From Flavobacterium sufflavum (GTDB lineage Bacteria; Bacteroidota; Bacteroidia; Flavobacteriales; Flavobacteriaceae), in the NCBI RefSeq assembly GCF_004016525.1, contig NZ_SACJ01000003.1, positions 186,001 through 250,000 on the forward strand: DNA of 64,000 nt, read 5' to 3'. The translations under genes and the position numbers were made by a program. The stretch's first letter is position 1; every line of letters starts with the position of its first letter. The notes beneath the pieces were generated by a model. The model was not told the DNA's origin. It ran no database searches and saw nothing but the letters and a program-made list of their open reading frames with translations. Shown in pieces: positions 35,707-43,803 of the stretch.

Positions 35707-35736
35707 TTGCAAGGTCTGTATTTACTGCTAAATTTG
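35707..35736 (+). promoter_or_regulatory. HU gene promoter
   Basis: TTG (35707-35709), 19 bases, TAAATTTG (35729-35736), 44 bases before the ATG at 35781. A longer frame would use GTG at 35736, inside this box. Confidence 0.82.
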
Positions 35737-35780
35737 TGTATCGACAATTTATTTTTAACCAACAATTAATAACTATCATT

Positions 35781-36053
35781 ATGAACAAATCAGAATTAAT
35801 CGATGCTATCGCTGCTGACGCAGGAATTACTAAAGCTGCTGCAAAATTAGCTTTAGAGTCATTTTTAGGAAATGTAGGTGGTACCTTGAAAAAAGGAGGA
35901 AAAGTATCTCTTGTAGGTTTCGGTTCATGGTCAGTTTCTCCAAGAGCTGCTAGAGACGGAAGAAATCCTCAAACTGGAAAAACAATTCAAATCGCGGCTA
36001 AAAATGTTGTAAAATTCAAAGCTGGAGCTGAATTAGAAGGAGCTGTAAACTAA
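35781..36053 (+). CDS. hup: DNA-binding protein HU
   Basis: A 90-residue histone-like DNA-bending protein. MNKSELIDAIAADAGITKAAAKLALESF is the HU helical part, VSLVGFGSWSVSPRAARDGRNPQTGKTIQI is the beta-arm with the DNA-intercalating arm tip (RNPQTG), and VKFKAGAELEGAVN ends it. It packs the chromosome as a dimer. The start was moved to the ATG at 35781 because the longer frame begins inside the promoter. Single-gene unit with its own terminator. Confidence 0.95.
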   Translation: MNKSELIDAIAADAGITKAAAKLALESFLGNVGGTLKKGGKVSLVGFGSWSVSPRAARDGRNPQTGKTIQIAAKNVVKFKAGAELEGAVN

Positions 36054-36083
36054 GAAATAAGTTTCAAAATCCATCAATATAAA

Positions 36084-36107
36084 AAACCCTCATTTGAGGG
36101 TTTTTTT
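36084..36107 (+). terminator. HU gene terminator
   Basis: AAACCCTC-ATTT-GAGGGTTTTTTT, a perfect 8-base stem 31 bases past the stop codon. Confidence 0.92.
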
Positions 36108-36177
36108 ATGCTTTTTAACGATTAAGTTTGGAGTTTTTTATTTTTTTTTCTTAAATTTAATAAAAACTTGAACAATC

Positions 36178-36738
36178 ATGATTTCAGAAAAATTAATAAA
36201 AGGACAATTACTTATTGCTGAGCCTTCTATCATTGGAGATTCATCATTTAATAGATCTGTGATTTTATTAGCCGATCATGACAAAGACGGATCAGTTGGT
36301 TTTATCATCAACAAACCTTTGAAATACACTATACATGATTTAATTCCTGAAATCAATTCCCGTTTAAAAATTTACAATGGCGGTCCTGTTGAACAAGACA
36401 ATTTATATTTTATCCACAACGTTCCAAATTTAATCCCTAATAGCATAGAAATCTCTAACGGAATCTACTGGGGCGGTGATTTTGAATCTACCAAAGAACT
36501 TCTTAATAGCGGACAAATAAATAAAAATAATATCCGCTTTTTTCTAGGTTACACCGGCTGGTCAGAAAGTCAACTACAATCGGAGATGGATGCAAATTCC
36601 TGGATTATTGTATCCAATACCTATAAAAACAAAATTATAGGAAAATCGTCTGCTCATTTTTGGAAACAACAAATTATCGAATTAGGCGGAGACTACCTAA
36701 TTTGGTCTAATGCACCCGAAAATCCGTATCTGAATTAA
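36178..36738 (+). CDS. YqgE/AlgH family protein
   Basis: A 186-residue protein of the YqgE/AlgH family (DUF179). Family wording: KGQLLIAEPSIIGDSSFNRSVILLADHDKDGSVGFIINKPL, then YNGGPVEQDNLYFIHN, then RFFLGYTGWSESQLQSEMDANSWI near the C-terminus. The function is not established; in Pseudomonas AlgH affects regulation and oxidative stress. It converges on the class IV aminotransferase-fold gene, and the two stop codons overlap by 4 bases. Confidence 0.88.
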   Translation: MISEKLIKGQLLIAEPSIIGDSSFNRSVILLADHDKDGSVGFIINKPLKYTIHDLIPEINSRLKIYNGGPVEQDNLYFIHNVPNLIPNSIEISNGIYWGGDFESTKELLNSGQINKNNIRFFLGYTGWSESQLQSEMDANSWIIVSNTYKNKIIGKSSAHFWKQQIIELGGDYLIWSNAPENPYLN

Positions 36739-37574
36739 GCAACTAAGACTAATTCATTTAATTTCTCAATTATTTGCTGAGAGAAATTCACGCCAAAGGT
36801 CTTTTTTCGATACTTAGTAATAGGCTGAACCCCTTTTATAACATTTGTAATAAACAATTCATCAGCTTTTTGAAGCTCAAAAGGAGAAATCACCTCTTCC
36901 ACTACTTCAATTTCTGAGATAGTTTTAGCTAATTTCAAAATTTGTTTACGCATCACCCCATTCAAGCAACCCTCAGAAACCGGGGGAGTAATCAATTTAT
37001 TCCCTACCAGCATAAAGAAATTCCCCTGAATTGCTTCGACAACATTTTTGCTGTCATTCAACAATAAACAATTATCCAAAGCATTCTCATTTGCAAAAAT
37101 ACTTGCGGTAACATTTAAAATTCTATTTGTAGTTTTAATAGAAGACAATAACTGTTTTGTAATATAAAAATCCTTAAACAAGTCTACTTCATATTCTTTC
37201 TCCCCAAAAACATAAGATGCAACTTCAATAGCCGAAGCATGAACTAAAAAAGAAACCGTATTATCTATTGGCAAATAATAGCCACCATCATTCCTAAAAA
37301 CAGTAATCCTGGCTCTTGCTGAATCAGAAATAGACAATTTATCGGTTAGAGTCAGTAATTGTTCCTCAAAATATTCCATGGTAAAATTCATCGGAATCTC
37401 CATTCGCACCACACGCATTGAAGCCATTAATCTAAAATAATGATCTTCTAAATAAAGCACTTTAGAATTTACAATTTTAACTGTTTCAAAAACAGCATCT
37501 CCATATAAAAAACCACGATTTTGTACTAATATATTTGAATCTTGTGTTACTAAAGTTCCGTTGAAATTAACCAT
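36735..37574 (-). CDS. Class IV PLP enzyme (aminodeoxychorismate lyase / BCAT-like)
   Basis: A 279-residue PLP enzyme of fold type IV. The pattern MVNFNGTLV, QNRGFLYGDAVFETVKIVNSKVLYLEDHYFRL, the Schiff-base lysine in SSIKTTNRILNV and the phosphate/cofactor end GCLNGVMRKQILKLA is that of PabC-type lyases and branched-chain transaminases. The 4-amino-4-deoxychorismate lyase role (folate pathway) fits the short length but is not decided by the sequence. The start codon lies 7 bases after a hairpin that also acts as the terminator of the next gene, and its -7 box overlaps that hairpin. Confidence 0.82.
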   Translation of the reverse strand: MVNFNGTLVTQDSNILVQNRGFLYGDAVFETVKIVNSKVLYLEDHYFRLMASMRVVRMEIPMNFTMEYFEEQLLTLTDKLSISDSARARITVFRNDGGYYLPIDNTVSFLVHASAIEVASYVFGEKEYEVDLFKDFYITKQLLSSIKTTNRILNVTASIFANENALDNCLLLNDSKNVVEAIQGNFFMLVGNKLITPPVSEGCLNGVMRKQILKLAKTISEIEVVEEVISPFELQKADELFITNVIKGVQPITKYRKKTFGVNFSQQIIEKLNELVLVA

Positions 37575-37581
37575 AAAAAAA

Positions 37582-37609
37582 GCCCTGAATTTTGTTCAGG
37601 GCAAATATA
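37582..37609 (-). promoter_or_regulatory. Overlapping terminator hairpin and -7 promoter element
   Basis: GCCCTGAA (37582-37589) pairs with TTCAGGGC (37595-37602), and on the minus strand this is followed by TTTTTTT: a terminator for the START-like gene. The -7 box TATATTTG of the PLP-enzyme gene occupies 37609-37602 and shares a base of the stem. Transcription from it would start inside the hairpin, leaving a leader of about 20 bases. Confidence 0.65.
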
Positions 37610-37629
37610 AGTCATAAAAATAGAATTTT

Positions 37630-38022
37630 CTATACAGAACCTAACAGATGTTTTAAATCGGAAATTTGATTTTCCCATAATTGTTTTGCTTCATCAACTT
37701 CGTCTTCATCCGCAAAATCAATTATCATCAAAGACACATCTTTAGTCAACTCATCTTCTAATATATGTAATTCAAAAAAATAATCAGTATCCTTACCCGC
37801 TGTATCAATCCATTTAAACTTTACTTTTTCACCAGATTTTTTAGAAGCTAATCTTGCTTTTTCCTCGGAATCATTCCAAATAAAAGTAAAAAATTCTCCT
37901 CTTGAGTTCACATCATCAGCAAACCATTCAGATAAACCAGAGGGAGTAGAAATATATTGATATAATAATTGTGGCGAAGAATTTATAGGAAACTCAATTT
38001 CGTAACGTACTTTAACATCCAT
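37630..38022 (-). CDS. START-like (SRPBCC) domain protein
   Basis: A 130-residue single-domain protein of the START-like/SRPBCC helix-grip fold: YEIEFPINSSPQLLYQYISTPSGLSEWFADDV opens it, beta strands with GEFFTFIWNDSEEKARLA and EKVKFKWIDT follow, and a C-terminal helix AKQLWENQISDLKHLLG closes the cavity. Such folds bind hydrophobic ligands; none is known here. No signal peptide. It is upstream of the PLP enzyme gene on the same strand but separated by a terminator. Confidence 0.85.
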   Translation of the reverse strand: MDVKVRYEIEFPINSSPQLLYQYISTPSGLSEWFADDVNSRGEFFTFIWNDSEEKARLASKKSGEKVKFKWIDTAGKDTDYFFELHILEDELTKDVSLMIIDFADEDEVDEAKQLWENQISDLKHLLGSV

Positions 38023-38110
38023 AGAGGCAGATTTATTTTTTTTCGAATATATAGAATATAATGTCTAAAAAAAAACGTTTTTAAAAATATTTTTTTTCTT
38101 CATTTTATGC

Positions 38111-38140
38111 TTGCAACTTTTAATTTTATTTCTATCTTTG
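38111..38140 (+). promoter_or_regulatory. tRNA-Met promoter
   Basis: TTG (38111-38113), 19 bases, TATCTTTG (38133-38140), then 35 bases to the tRNA 5' end. Confidence 0.82.
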
Positions 38141-38175
38141 CACCCGCAATCAGGAACAGTATTAACCTGAAATTT

Positions 38176-38249
38176 GGCGAGGTAGCTCAGTTGGTTAGAG
38201 CGCAGGATTCATAACCCTGAGGTCACGGGTTCAACTCCCGTCTTCGCTA
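38176..38249 (+). tRNA. tRNA-Met (CAT)
   Basis: A complete 74-base cloverleaf without encoded CCA. The acceptor GGCGAGG pairs with CTTCGCT with two G-U pairs. The D-arm is GCTC/GAGC, the anticodon CAT lies in a TTCATAA loop, and the T-arm is CGGGTTCAACTCCCG. It could be elongator Met or the lysidine-modified Ile tRNA, since both read CAT; initiator tRNA is less likely. Its 3' 42 bases plus one flanking base are repeated at 57130-57172, marking it as the insertion site of an island. Confidence 0.93.
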
Positions 38250-38250
38250 C
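38208..38250 (+). repeat. attL-like direct repeat (3' part of tRNA-Met)
   Basis: TTCATAACCCTGAGGTCACG and the bases following, to 38250, are repeated at 57130-57172 with 42 of 43 identical; the one difference is G at 38240 against A at 57162. The repeat covers the anticodon loop through the 3' end, as for tyrosine-integrase islands that rebuild the tRNA on insertion. Confidence 0.8.
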
Positions 38251-38257
38251 AAAAACA

Positions 38258-38291
38258 AACCCTTAAACATCAATTGTTTAAGGGTTTTTTA
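38258..38291 (+). terminator. tRNA-Met terminator (island-side)
   Basis: AACCCTTAAAC (38258-38268) pairs perfectly with GTTTAAGGGTT (38276-38286), followed by T6. It lies inside the island's left edge, so the tRNA now uses a terminator brought by the insertion. Confidence 0.88.
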
Positions 38292-38650
38292 TTGAAAATC
38301 AAATTCAACTAATTCCTCACTAAGTGAGGAACTCAAGTGAGGATTTTTTCAAAACACAGTAGACTATAACTCTGATAATATAAGAAATACAAAACCCGAG
38401 CCTTGGTTTAATTTTACTATTTCTGTTTTTTAAAATTCATTTTATCAATTTGACACACAAAATTCAAATTAGATTCTTCAATAAAAGAAGCGATTTTTTT
38501 TTCTTGATAAGTCTTAGCATAAATATTTCTAATCATTAACGAAGTTAGCGTTACAAGCTTTTTTGTAATCAATTGCGTTTAATATAATTGAAATGGATTT
38601 TTAGAGATTTCTTTTTTGTGTATCTTTATTTCAAGACGGGACAAATATCC
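38292..38650. other. Island left-edge non-coding stretch with relic ORF
   Basis: No intact gene between the tRNA terminator and the porter gene. On the minus strand a short open frame of about 50 codons ends at a TAG (38419-38417) and is cut by an in-frame stop upstream. Its product contains an AKTYQEKKIASFIEESNLNF stretch that I do not recognise. The 13-mer ACTCAAGTGAGGA at 38331-38343 recurs at 57019-57031 near the other end. Confidence 0.35.
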
Positions 38651-38657
38651 TAAATAA

Positions 38658-38687
38658 AAAACAGGCTTTTTTTAGCCTGTTTTTTTT
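38658..38687 (-). terminator. Terminator of the sugar porter gene
   Basis: AAACAGGCT-T7-AGCCTGTTT; in the minus direction a perfect 9-base stem with a T-run, about 20 bases past the stop. Confidence 0.85.
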
Positions 38688-38707
38688 AGTACAACGAAGA
38701 AGTATTC

Positions 38708-40144
38708 TTAATGACCTCCACTGATTTTGGTGTCAAAGTCGATGCCTTGACACTTTAAAATGCCACTTACTTTCCATGCATAAAAAATCAAATAAGAGAA
38801 ACATAAAACACCAACAATATAGCTATTTTGAATCCCAATATTTTCAGATACAAAACCTTGCAGCCAGCTAATAATTCCGCCACCACAAATCATCATAATA
38901 AGAAAACTACTTCCTTGACTGGTGTGTTTTCCTAATCCACTTACTGCCAAGGTAAAAATGCAAGGCCAAAGGGTACTACAAAATAAACCTACGCTCGTGA
39001 AAGCATACACACTTACTATTCCAGTTATTGTCATTCCAGTTAATAGAGCGACAATTCCTAAACCAGAAAAAATAAGTAACATTCGGGCAGGATTTCCTTT
39101 GCTAGTCATATCGGCAGCAATCAAAACAAGGATAATTAATCCGTAAATGTAGAAAGGAGTTAAATCATGATTGGCAATCGCATTTACGACTAAGAAAACT
39201 GCAAACGCCAAATAGGGGGCAACAAACCGCAGAATTTTTTGAATACTAATATCATCAGTAAAAGCTTCTACAGCTCCAGTCCAACGGCCTATCATTAAAC
39301 TCGCCCAATACAAAGAAATGTAAGGGGCAATAGCTCCTATTTCAAATCCCAATTTACTCTCCATATAAGATGGTAAATTACTGGCTGTAGATACCTCAAC
39401 ACCAACATATAAAAATATCCCTAGCATTCCTAAAAGCAGTTGTGGGTAATTTAAAGCTGATTTTTTAGAGGAAACAGTTTCATCAACCACTTCTTCTATT
39501 GTTTCCGGGTGTTCCGGCAAGGATGAAAATTTCAACAAAACTGCCACTATCAGGAAAGCTATTCCCAATATTAAGTAAGGTATCCTAATACTCTCTACAC
39601 TCAATTCAGTATTTCCGGATACAGCAGAACCAAAAATGGCAAAACTTACTATTAGGGGACCAATGGTGGTTCCGAAATTATTGATACCTCCTGCCAATGT
39701 CAATCGCTGCGAACCTGTTTTTATAGGCCCTAAAGCAATAGCTAATGGATTAGCAACTGTCTGTTGCAAAGAAAATCCCAAACCAACAGTAAATAAACCC
39801 GCAAGCATCAAAGGATAAGAACCAATATTGGCAGCCGGATAAAACAACAATGTTCCAAAAGCAGAAATTACCAACCCCAATGCCAGTCCATTTTTATAGC
39901 CAATTTTGTTAACTAAATCTTGTTTCATCAATAAAGAAACCCCCATATAAATTAAAGAACCTACAGTATAAGAAATATAAAAAGCGATGGATACAAACTG
40001 GCTTTGACCCTGAGTTAAATCAAATGCTTTTTTAAATACGGGAATTAAAATATCGTTACTGGCAGCAACAAATCCCCAAAAGAAGAATACGGTTGCCAAG
40101 GGAATAAATTGTCCCCATTTGGTTTGTGAATTTTCGGATGTCAT
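38708..40144 (-). CDS. FHS-family sugar MFS transporter (FucP/GluP-like)
   Basis: A 478-residue inner-membrane proton symporter of the major facilitator superfamily, FHS branch. About 12 helices are visible. Family features: FFFWGFVAASNDILIPVFKKAFDLTQGQSQFV at the N-terminus, GLGFSLQQTVANPLAIALGP in the middle and LWPCIFTLAVSGLGKHTSQGSSFLIMMICGGG near the C-terminus. FHS members take up glucose, galactose, fucose or N-acetylglucosamine. Last gene of the minus-strand locus and the likely route for the monosaccharide released by the hydrolases next to it. It has its own terminator. Confidence 0.88.
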   Translation of the reverse strand: MTSENSQTKWGQFIPLATVFFFWGFVAASNDILIPVFKKAFDLTQGQSQFVSIAFYISYTVGSLIYMGVSLLMKQDLVNKIGYKNGLALGLVISAFGTLLFYPAANIGSYPLMLAGLFTVGLGFSLQQTVANPLAIALGPIKTGSQRLTLAGGINNFGTTIGPLIVSFAIFGSAVSGNTELSVESIRIPYLILGIAFLIVAVLLKFSSLPEHPETIEEVVDETVSSKKSALNYPQLLLGMLGIFLYVGVEVSTASNLPSYMESKLGFEIGAIAPYISLYWASLMIGRWTGAVEAFTDDISIQKILRFVAPYLAFAVFLVVNAIANHDLTPFYIYGLIILVLIAADMTSKGNPARMLLIFSGLGIVALLTGMTITGIVSVYAFTSVGLFCSTLWPCIFTLAVSGLGKHTSQGSSFLIMMICGGGIISWLQGFVSENIGIQNSYIVGVLCFSYLIFYAWKVSGILKCQGIDFDTKISGGH

Positions 40145-40278
40145 AGTTTATTTGGATTATTATAAGTTAATAATAAAGCTTATTTGAGAGAAAGCTTTTT
40201 TTGATTTGGTTATAAATATTAATGTTACACCAGAGATGCTTTATGTGCTGTAATTATGCCCTGATACTTGTTTGTAGA

Positions 40279-41889
40279 TTATTTAAGAATTGTTTTTCCC
40301 ACATTAATATCTTTAACAAATTTCCCTCCCGACCATTTTACAATTAATTTAAGTGGCACATTTGAAGTAATTATCATAGATGGTTTCTCCAGTGTATTTT
40401 TTCGTTTTTTGCATTGTATGTCAATGTTTCCATTTTCACCATAAGGATAATGCTTAACCCCATATTCATCAGTTAAGTTCACATCAATTATTAATTCATT
40501 ATTTGGTACATTAGGACGTATGCCAAATACGTATTCAAATAATACATTGATTGGGACTAAACCAGTCCAGCCAACAAAATTTGAATGGTCATTCCCTTGC
40601 ACTTTGTCTGGGGCATAATTTTCCCAAAGAGTATCTGTCTTATCAAATACTTCCACAACATTATTCAGGTGATTAATCGCTATCTGGTAGGCCAATGAAT
40701 CGAAGCCGTATTTAGTGAGACCACGTAATACCATATAATTGGTAGGAGCCCAAACGGCTCCATTCCAATACCCTCCGCTGGGATCAAAATTTGCGTCGTC
40801 GGCTGATAGGGTTGGAATCATATGCTTACGTGCAAACATTGAAGTATCCTGAAGATGTTTAACAAAATCATTAATTCTATTTTCCGGAACTGCACCCGCT
40901 AATAATCCCCAATATGATGCTATACTTTTAGTTTTACTTAACTCTCCATTTTTAAATCTGTCAAAATAATATCTATCTTTTTCATCCCACATATAATTAT
41001 TTATTTGATTGGAGAGTTTGTCAGTTTGATTTTTAATCTCAATAACATCGTTCTCACGCCCCAGTACCTTGGCCATTTCGATAAGTATTTTTGCCGAATA
41101 AACTTCTTGAAATGAAGTGTCAATCCATGACAAAAATCCGTGACTCCATGCTGCGTTAAAGTTTTTGTCCATTCGGTGTTGGTTATCCATTCCACAACCC
41201 CATCCACTTGAATAATAGGTTCCATCAGGCCAGGAACGATAGGTATGAAACCACTCATAATAAGCCAGGAGTACGGGAAAAACTTTTTTTAATCTATTGG
41301 TATCATTATAATTTAAAAAATACTCCCATTCCGACCATGGCATAATATTAGGACCGGTGCTGGAAGGGTCAAATCGTTCAAAACAATCGCTACCATCACT
41401 CTCTCTTATTTCACGACATATAAATCCATCACTATGTTGCTTTGCATAAAAGTTATTTAATGTATTTTGGAAGTTAAATACAGGCTTGGCGTATTTGCCA
41501 TACATGGTCATAAAACTACAGTCCCACATAAAAATATTCCCATTAAAAGCAGGATCAATAAAGGGTGAAACAAAACCACTATTTTTATTGACCTGTTTAA
41601 GATTTGAAAAAGCTATTTTCCATGTTCTCCAATAGCATTTTATTACATCAGGTCTAACACTCCAAAAAGGCTCCGGCAATCGTTCCTTTGCTTCAACAAA
41701 GTCGGGAGGTAAAGAGGTGTCGCTAGTCATCCCTATATAAAGATTCTGCTCAACTAAGTTATTTTTTACATATGTATTGGCATAAGGCTGTCCAAAACCT
41801 GTAAAAGCGCAAAGATTGATGATTAAGCTAAAAGCTATCAATTTAGCAGTTCTTAGATTATTAGGATTTTTTAAATTAATTTTCATCAT
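40279..41889 (-). CDS. Exported clan GH-G glycoside hydrolase (GH63/GH37-like)
   Basis: A 536-residue secreted (alpha/alpha)6-barrel enzyme. The signal peptide includes LIAFSLIINLCAFTGFGQ. Conserved blocks: FNGNIFMWDCSFMTMYG, QHSDGFICREI, WPDGTYYSSGWGCGMDN, GGYWNGAVWAPTNYMVLRGL and TLWENYAPD-x-GNDHSNFVGWTGLVPINVLFEYVFGI. These are the wording of the trehalase/GH63/mannosylglycerate-hydrolase group; the Glu of WENY is the likely base. The canonical ESGWDNS motif of GH63 reads SSGWGCGMDN here, so the substrate may differ from known members. An alpha-glucoside is probable. Confidence 0.72.
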   Translation of the reverse strand: MMKINLKNPNNLRTAKLIAFSLIINLCAFTGFGQPYANTYVKNNLVEQNLYIGMTSDTSLPPDFVEAKERLPEPFWSVRPDVIKCYWRTWKIAFSNLKQVNKNSGFVSPFIDPAFNGNIFMWDCSFMTMYGKYAKPVFNFQNTLNNFYAKQHSDGFICREIRESDGSDCFERFDPSSTGPNIMPWSEWEYFLNYNDTNRLKKVFPVLLAYYEWFHTYRSWPDGTYYSSGWGCGMDNQHRMDKNFNAAWSHGFLSWIDTSFQEVYSAKILIEMAKVLGRENDVIEIKNQTDKLSNQINNYMWDEKDRYYFDRFKNGELSKTKSIASYWGLLAGAVPENRINDFVKHLQDTSMFARKHMIPTLSADDANFDPSGGYWNGAVWAPTNYMVLRGLTKYGFDSLAYQIAINHLNNVVEVFDKTDTLWENYAPDKVQGNDHSNFVGWTGLVPINVLFEYVFGIRPNVPNNELIIDVNLTDEYGVKHYPYGENGNIDIQCKKRKNTLEKPSMIITSNVPLKLIVKWSGGKFVKDINVGKTILK

Positions 41890-42229
41890 ATTATAATGGT
41901 ATTTACAAACAGCGTCAAATCTTTTACCACTTTATTTTTTCATAAAATCAGTAACAGAAATGACAATGCGGATTTATTGATTTTCAACAATCAGTTTTTA
42001 CTATGTTACAATAAAAAAATCTCTTCTGTTTTTACAGAAAGAATTTTGGTCGGAGCGGCAGCATTAAAAAAAACATATCCATTTATATTTAGCATTTTTA
42101 AACACTTTTAATTTAGTTTATTTCACCAAATTATATACTACAAGTCAAAAGAACTGCTTAAAAAACAAATTTATTTGTGTTTTTATTTTTCATCAAAACT
42201 AATCCCCGACCAAAGAAACCCTAAATTAA
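41890..42229. other. Non-coding gap within the locus
   Basis: 340 bases of AT-rich DNA between the clan GH-G gene and the GH30 gene (both minus strand). A short plus-strand frame is low complexity and has no support. No terminator or consensus promoter was recognised. Confidence 0.4.
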
Positions 42230-43687
42230 TTAATAAACTAATGTTTGAATCCCATGAGCAGGAATTACGACCACTGTTTTTTCTGAAGCTATAATCAAAT
42301 TATACGTAATCTCTTTATCAGATTGATTCATTACCACAGTAACCATTTTTCCGTCTGTATTCAGGAATGAAGTACTTAACAAACTGCTTCTGCTCACAGC
42401 TGTACTGACTCTTTTGGCATCAGGACGAATAAATTTCGAAAAATGACCTATATAATAATACGAAGGCGTATAAATTAATTCTCCTGAATTCAAATCAGCA
42501 TGAATTGGCGCAAAACAAAAATTACCCACATGGTTAGGCCCTCCGTTTTGGTCTAAAAGAATATTCCAATCGGTCCAGCCTACTGTTCCATTATTGAAAT
42601 CGTTAATAATAGAAGTACCATATCGTTCACCGTTTGCCCAAAATTGATATTTCTTGGCATCAAAACTTTCAACACACCCCTCAGTGAACAATAAATTTTT
42701 AGTTGGATAAGCCTCCTTAACTTTACGAACATTCTCAAACATTGGTGCTCCACCTGTCCAAGATTCATACCAATGAAATCCCATTCCCCAAGCATATTTT
42801 GAAGCTTCCGGATCTGAAAAAATAACATTTGCCCGCTGATTCATTAAATCACGATTGTGATCCCAAACTATAATTTTCTTGTCTGCCAAACCTTCTTTAT
42901 TCATTGTTGGTCCAAGAAAATTTTTCAGAAAATCTCTTTCAGCTTCAGCGGTATACACACAAGATTCCCAAGTTTGAACTGCCATAGGTTCATTTTGAAC
43001 TGTAAGCCCCCAAATTGGGATTCCTTCTTTTTCATACGCTTTGATAAATTTTGTATAATAATTTGCCCAGGACTGGTAATACTCTGGTAGTAATGTCCCT
43101 CCTTTTAGCATATTATTATTGCTTTTCATAAAAGCCGGTGGACTCCATGGTGATGCATAAATTGTTAATTTTTCGTCAGCAGTTCTTATGGCTTCTTTAA
43201 TCATTGGAACACGATATTGTCTGTCATGATCAATATTGAAAGTCTTCAAAGCAGCATCACCCTCTTTGATATAAGTATAGCTTTCGCTACTAAAATCAGA
43301 ACTGTGAATAGTTGTTCTTAACAATGAATAACCAATTCCTTTTTCTTTATCATAATAAGCATTCAAAAGTTCTTGTTGCTTGTCTTTGGGCAATTTTGCA
43401 AAAACCTCAGCACTGGCATCGGTGATTGCACCTCCAATACCCAAAAGGGTTTGGAAGGTTTTTTTAGGCTCAACAAAAACAGAGACTTCGTATTCTAAAG
43501 GTTGCTTAGATGCTGTGAGAACTAACTTATCTGTGAGCGTCAATCTTAATTTTGTGTTATCTGCCGTAGTATAAACGCTAACTGTTTTGTCTTTTGTTGA
43601 AAAGGGCTTCGATTGTATTTTGCCTTTCTGCTGAGAATATATACTAAATGAAACTAGTAAAATCAGCACGGAAATTGTTGCTTTCAT
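42230..43687 (-). CDS. GH30 glycoside hydrolase (glucosylceramidase/beta-1,6-glucanase type)
   Basis: A 485-residue exported enzyme with an N-terminal signal peptide (MKATISVLILLVSFSIYSQ). TIM-barrel motifs: LLGIGGAITDASAEV, IYASPWSPPAFMKSN, the acid/base Glu233 in LTVQNEP and the nucleophile Glu336 in LLFTEGC. A beta-sandwich follows at the C-terminus. The wording is that of the GH30_3-like group, which contains beta-1,6-glucanases of Bacteroidota and glucosylceramidases. The substrate is probably a beta-1,6-linked glucan, but subfamily assignment needs alignment. Confidence 0.85.
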   Translation of the reverse strand: MKATISVLILLVSFSIYSQQKGKIQSKPFSTKDKTVSVYTTADNTKLRLTLTDKLVLTASKQPLEYEVSVFVEPKKTFQTLLGIGGAITDASAEVFAKLPKDKQQELLNAYYDKEKGIGYSLLRTTIHSSDFSSESYTYIKEGDAALKTFNIDHDRQYRVPMIKEAIRTADEKLTIYASPWSPPAFMKSNNNMLKGGTLLPEYYQSWANYYTKFIKAYEKEGIPIWGLTVQNEPMAVQTWESCVYTAEAERDFLKNFLGPTMNKEGLADKKIIVWDHNRDLMNQRANVIFSDPEASKYAWGMGFHWYESWTGGAPMFENVRKVKEAYPTKNLLFTEGCVESFDAKKYQFWANGERYGTSIINDFNNGTVGWTDWNILLDQNGGPNHVGNFCFAPIHADLNSGELIYTPSYYYIGHFSKFIRPDAKRVSTAVSRSSLLSTSFLNTDGKMVTVVMNQSDKEITYNLIIASEKTVVVIPAHGIQTLVY

Positions 43688-43803
43688 ATTATATTTTATT
43701 TTTAATGTACCGTCACATAATGTTTTGCATTTTGCCTGTGATTCATGCTACCCTTTTTAAAAATTCATAAGGAATAAATAAGTATTCAATATGCTATCTT
43801 TAA

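Noticed and set aside
35736..35780. GTG start for HU
   Set aside because: It overlaps the -7 box TAAATTTG; HU proteins begin at MNKSELIDAI.
41896..42111. Short plus-strand ORF in the island gap
   Set aside because: Low complexity, no start signal, no family resemblance, antisense to the surrounding transcripts.
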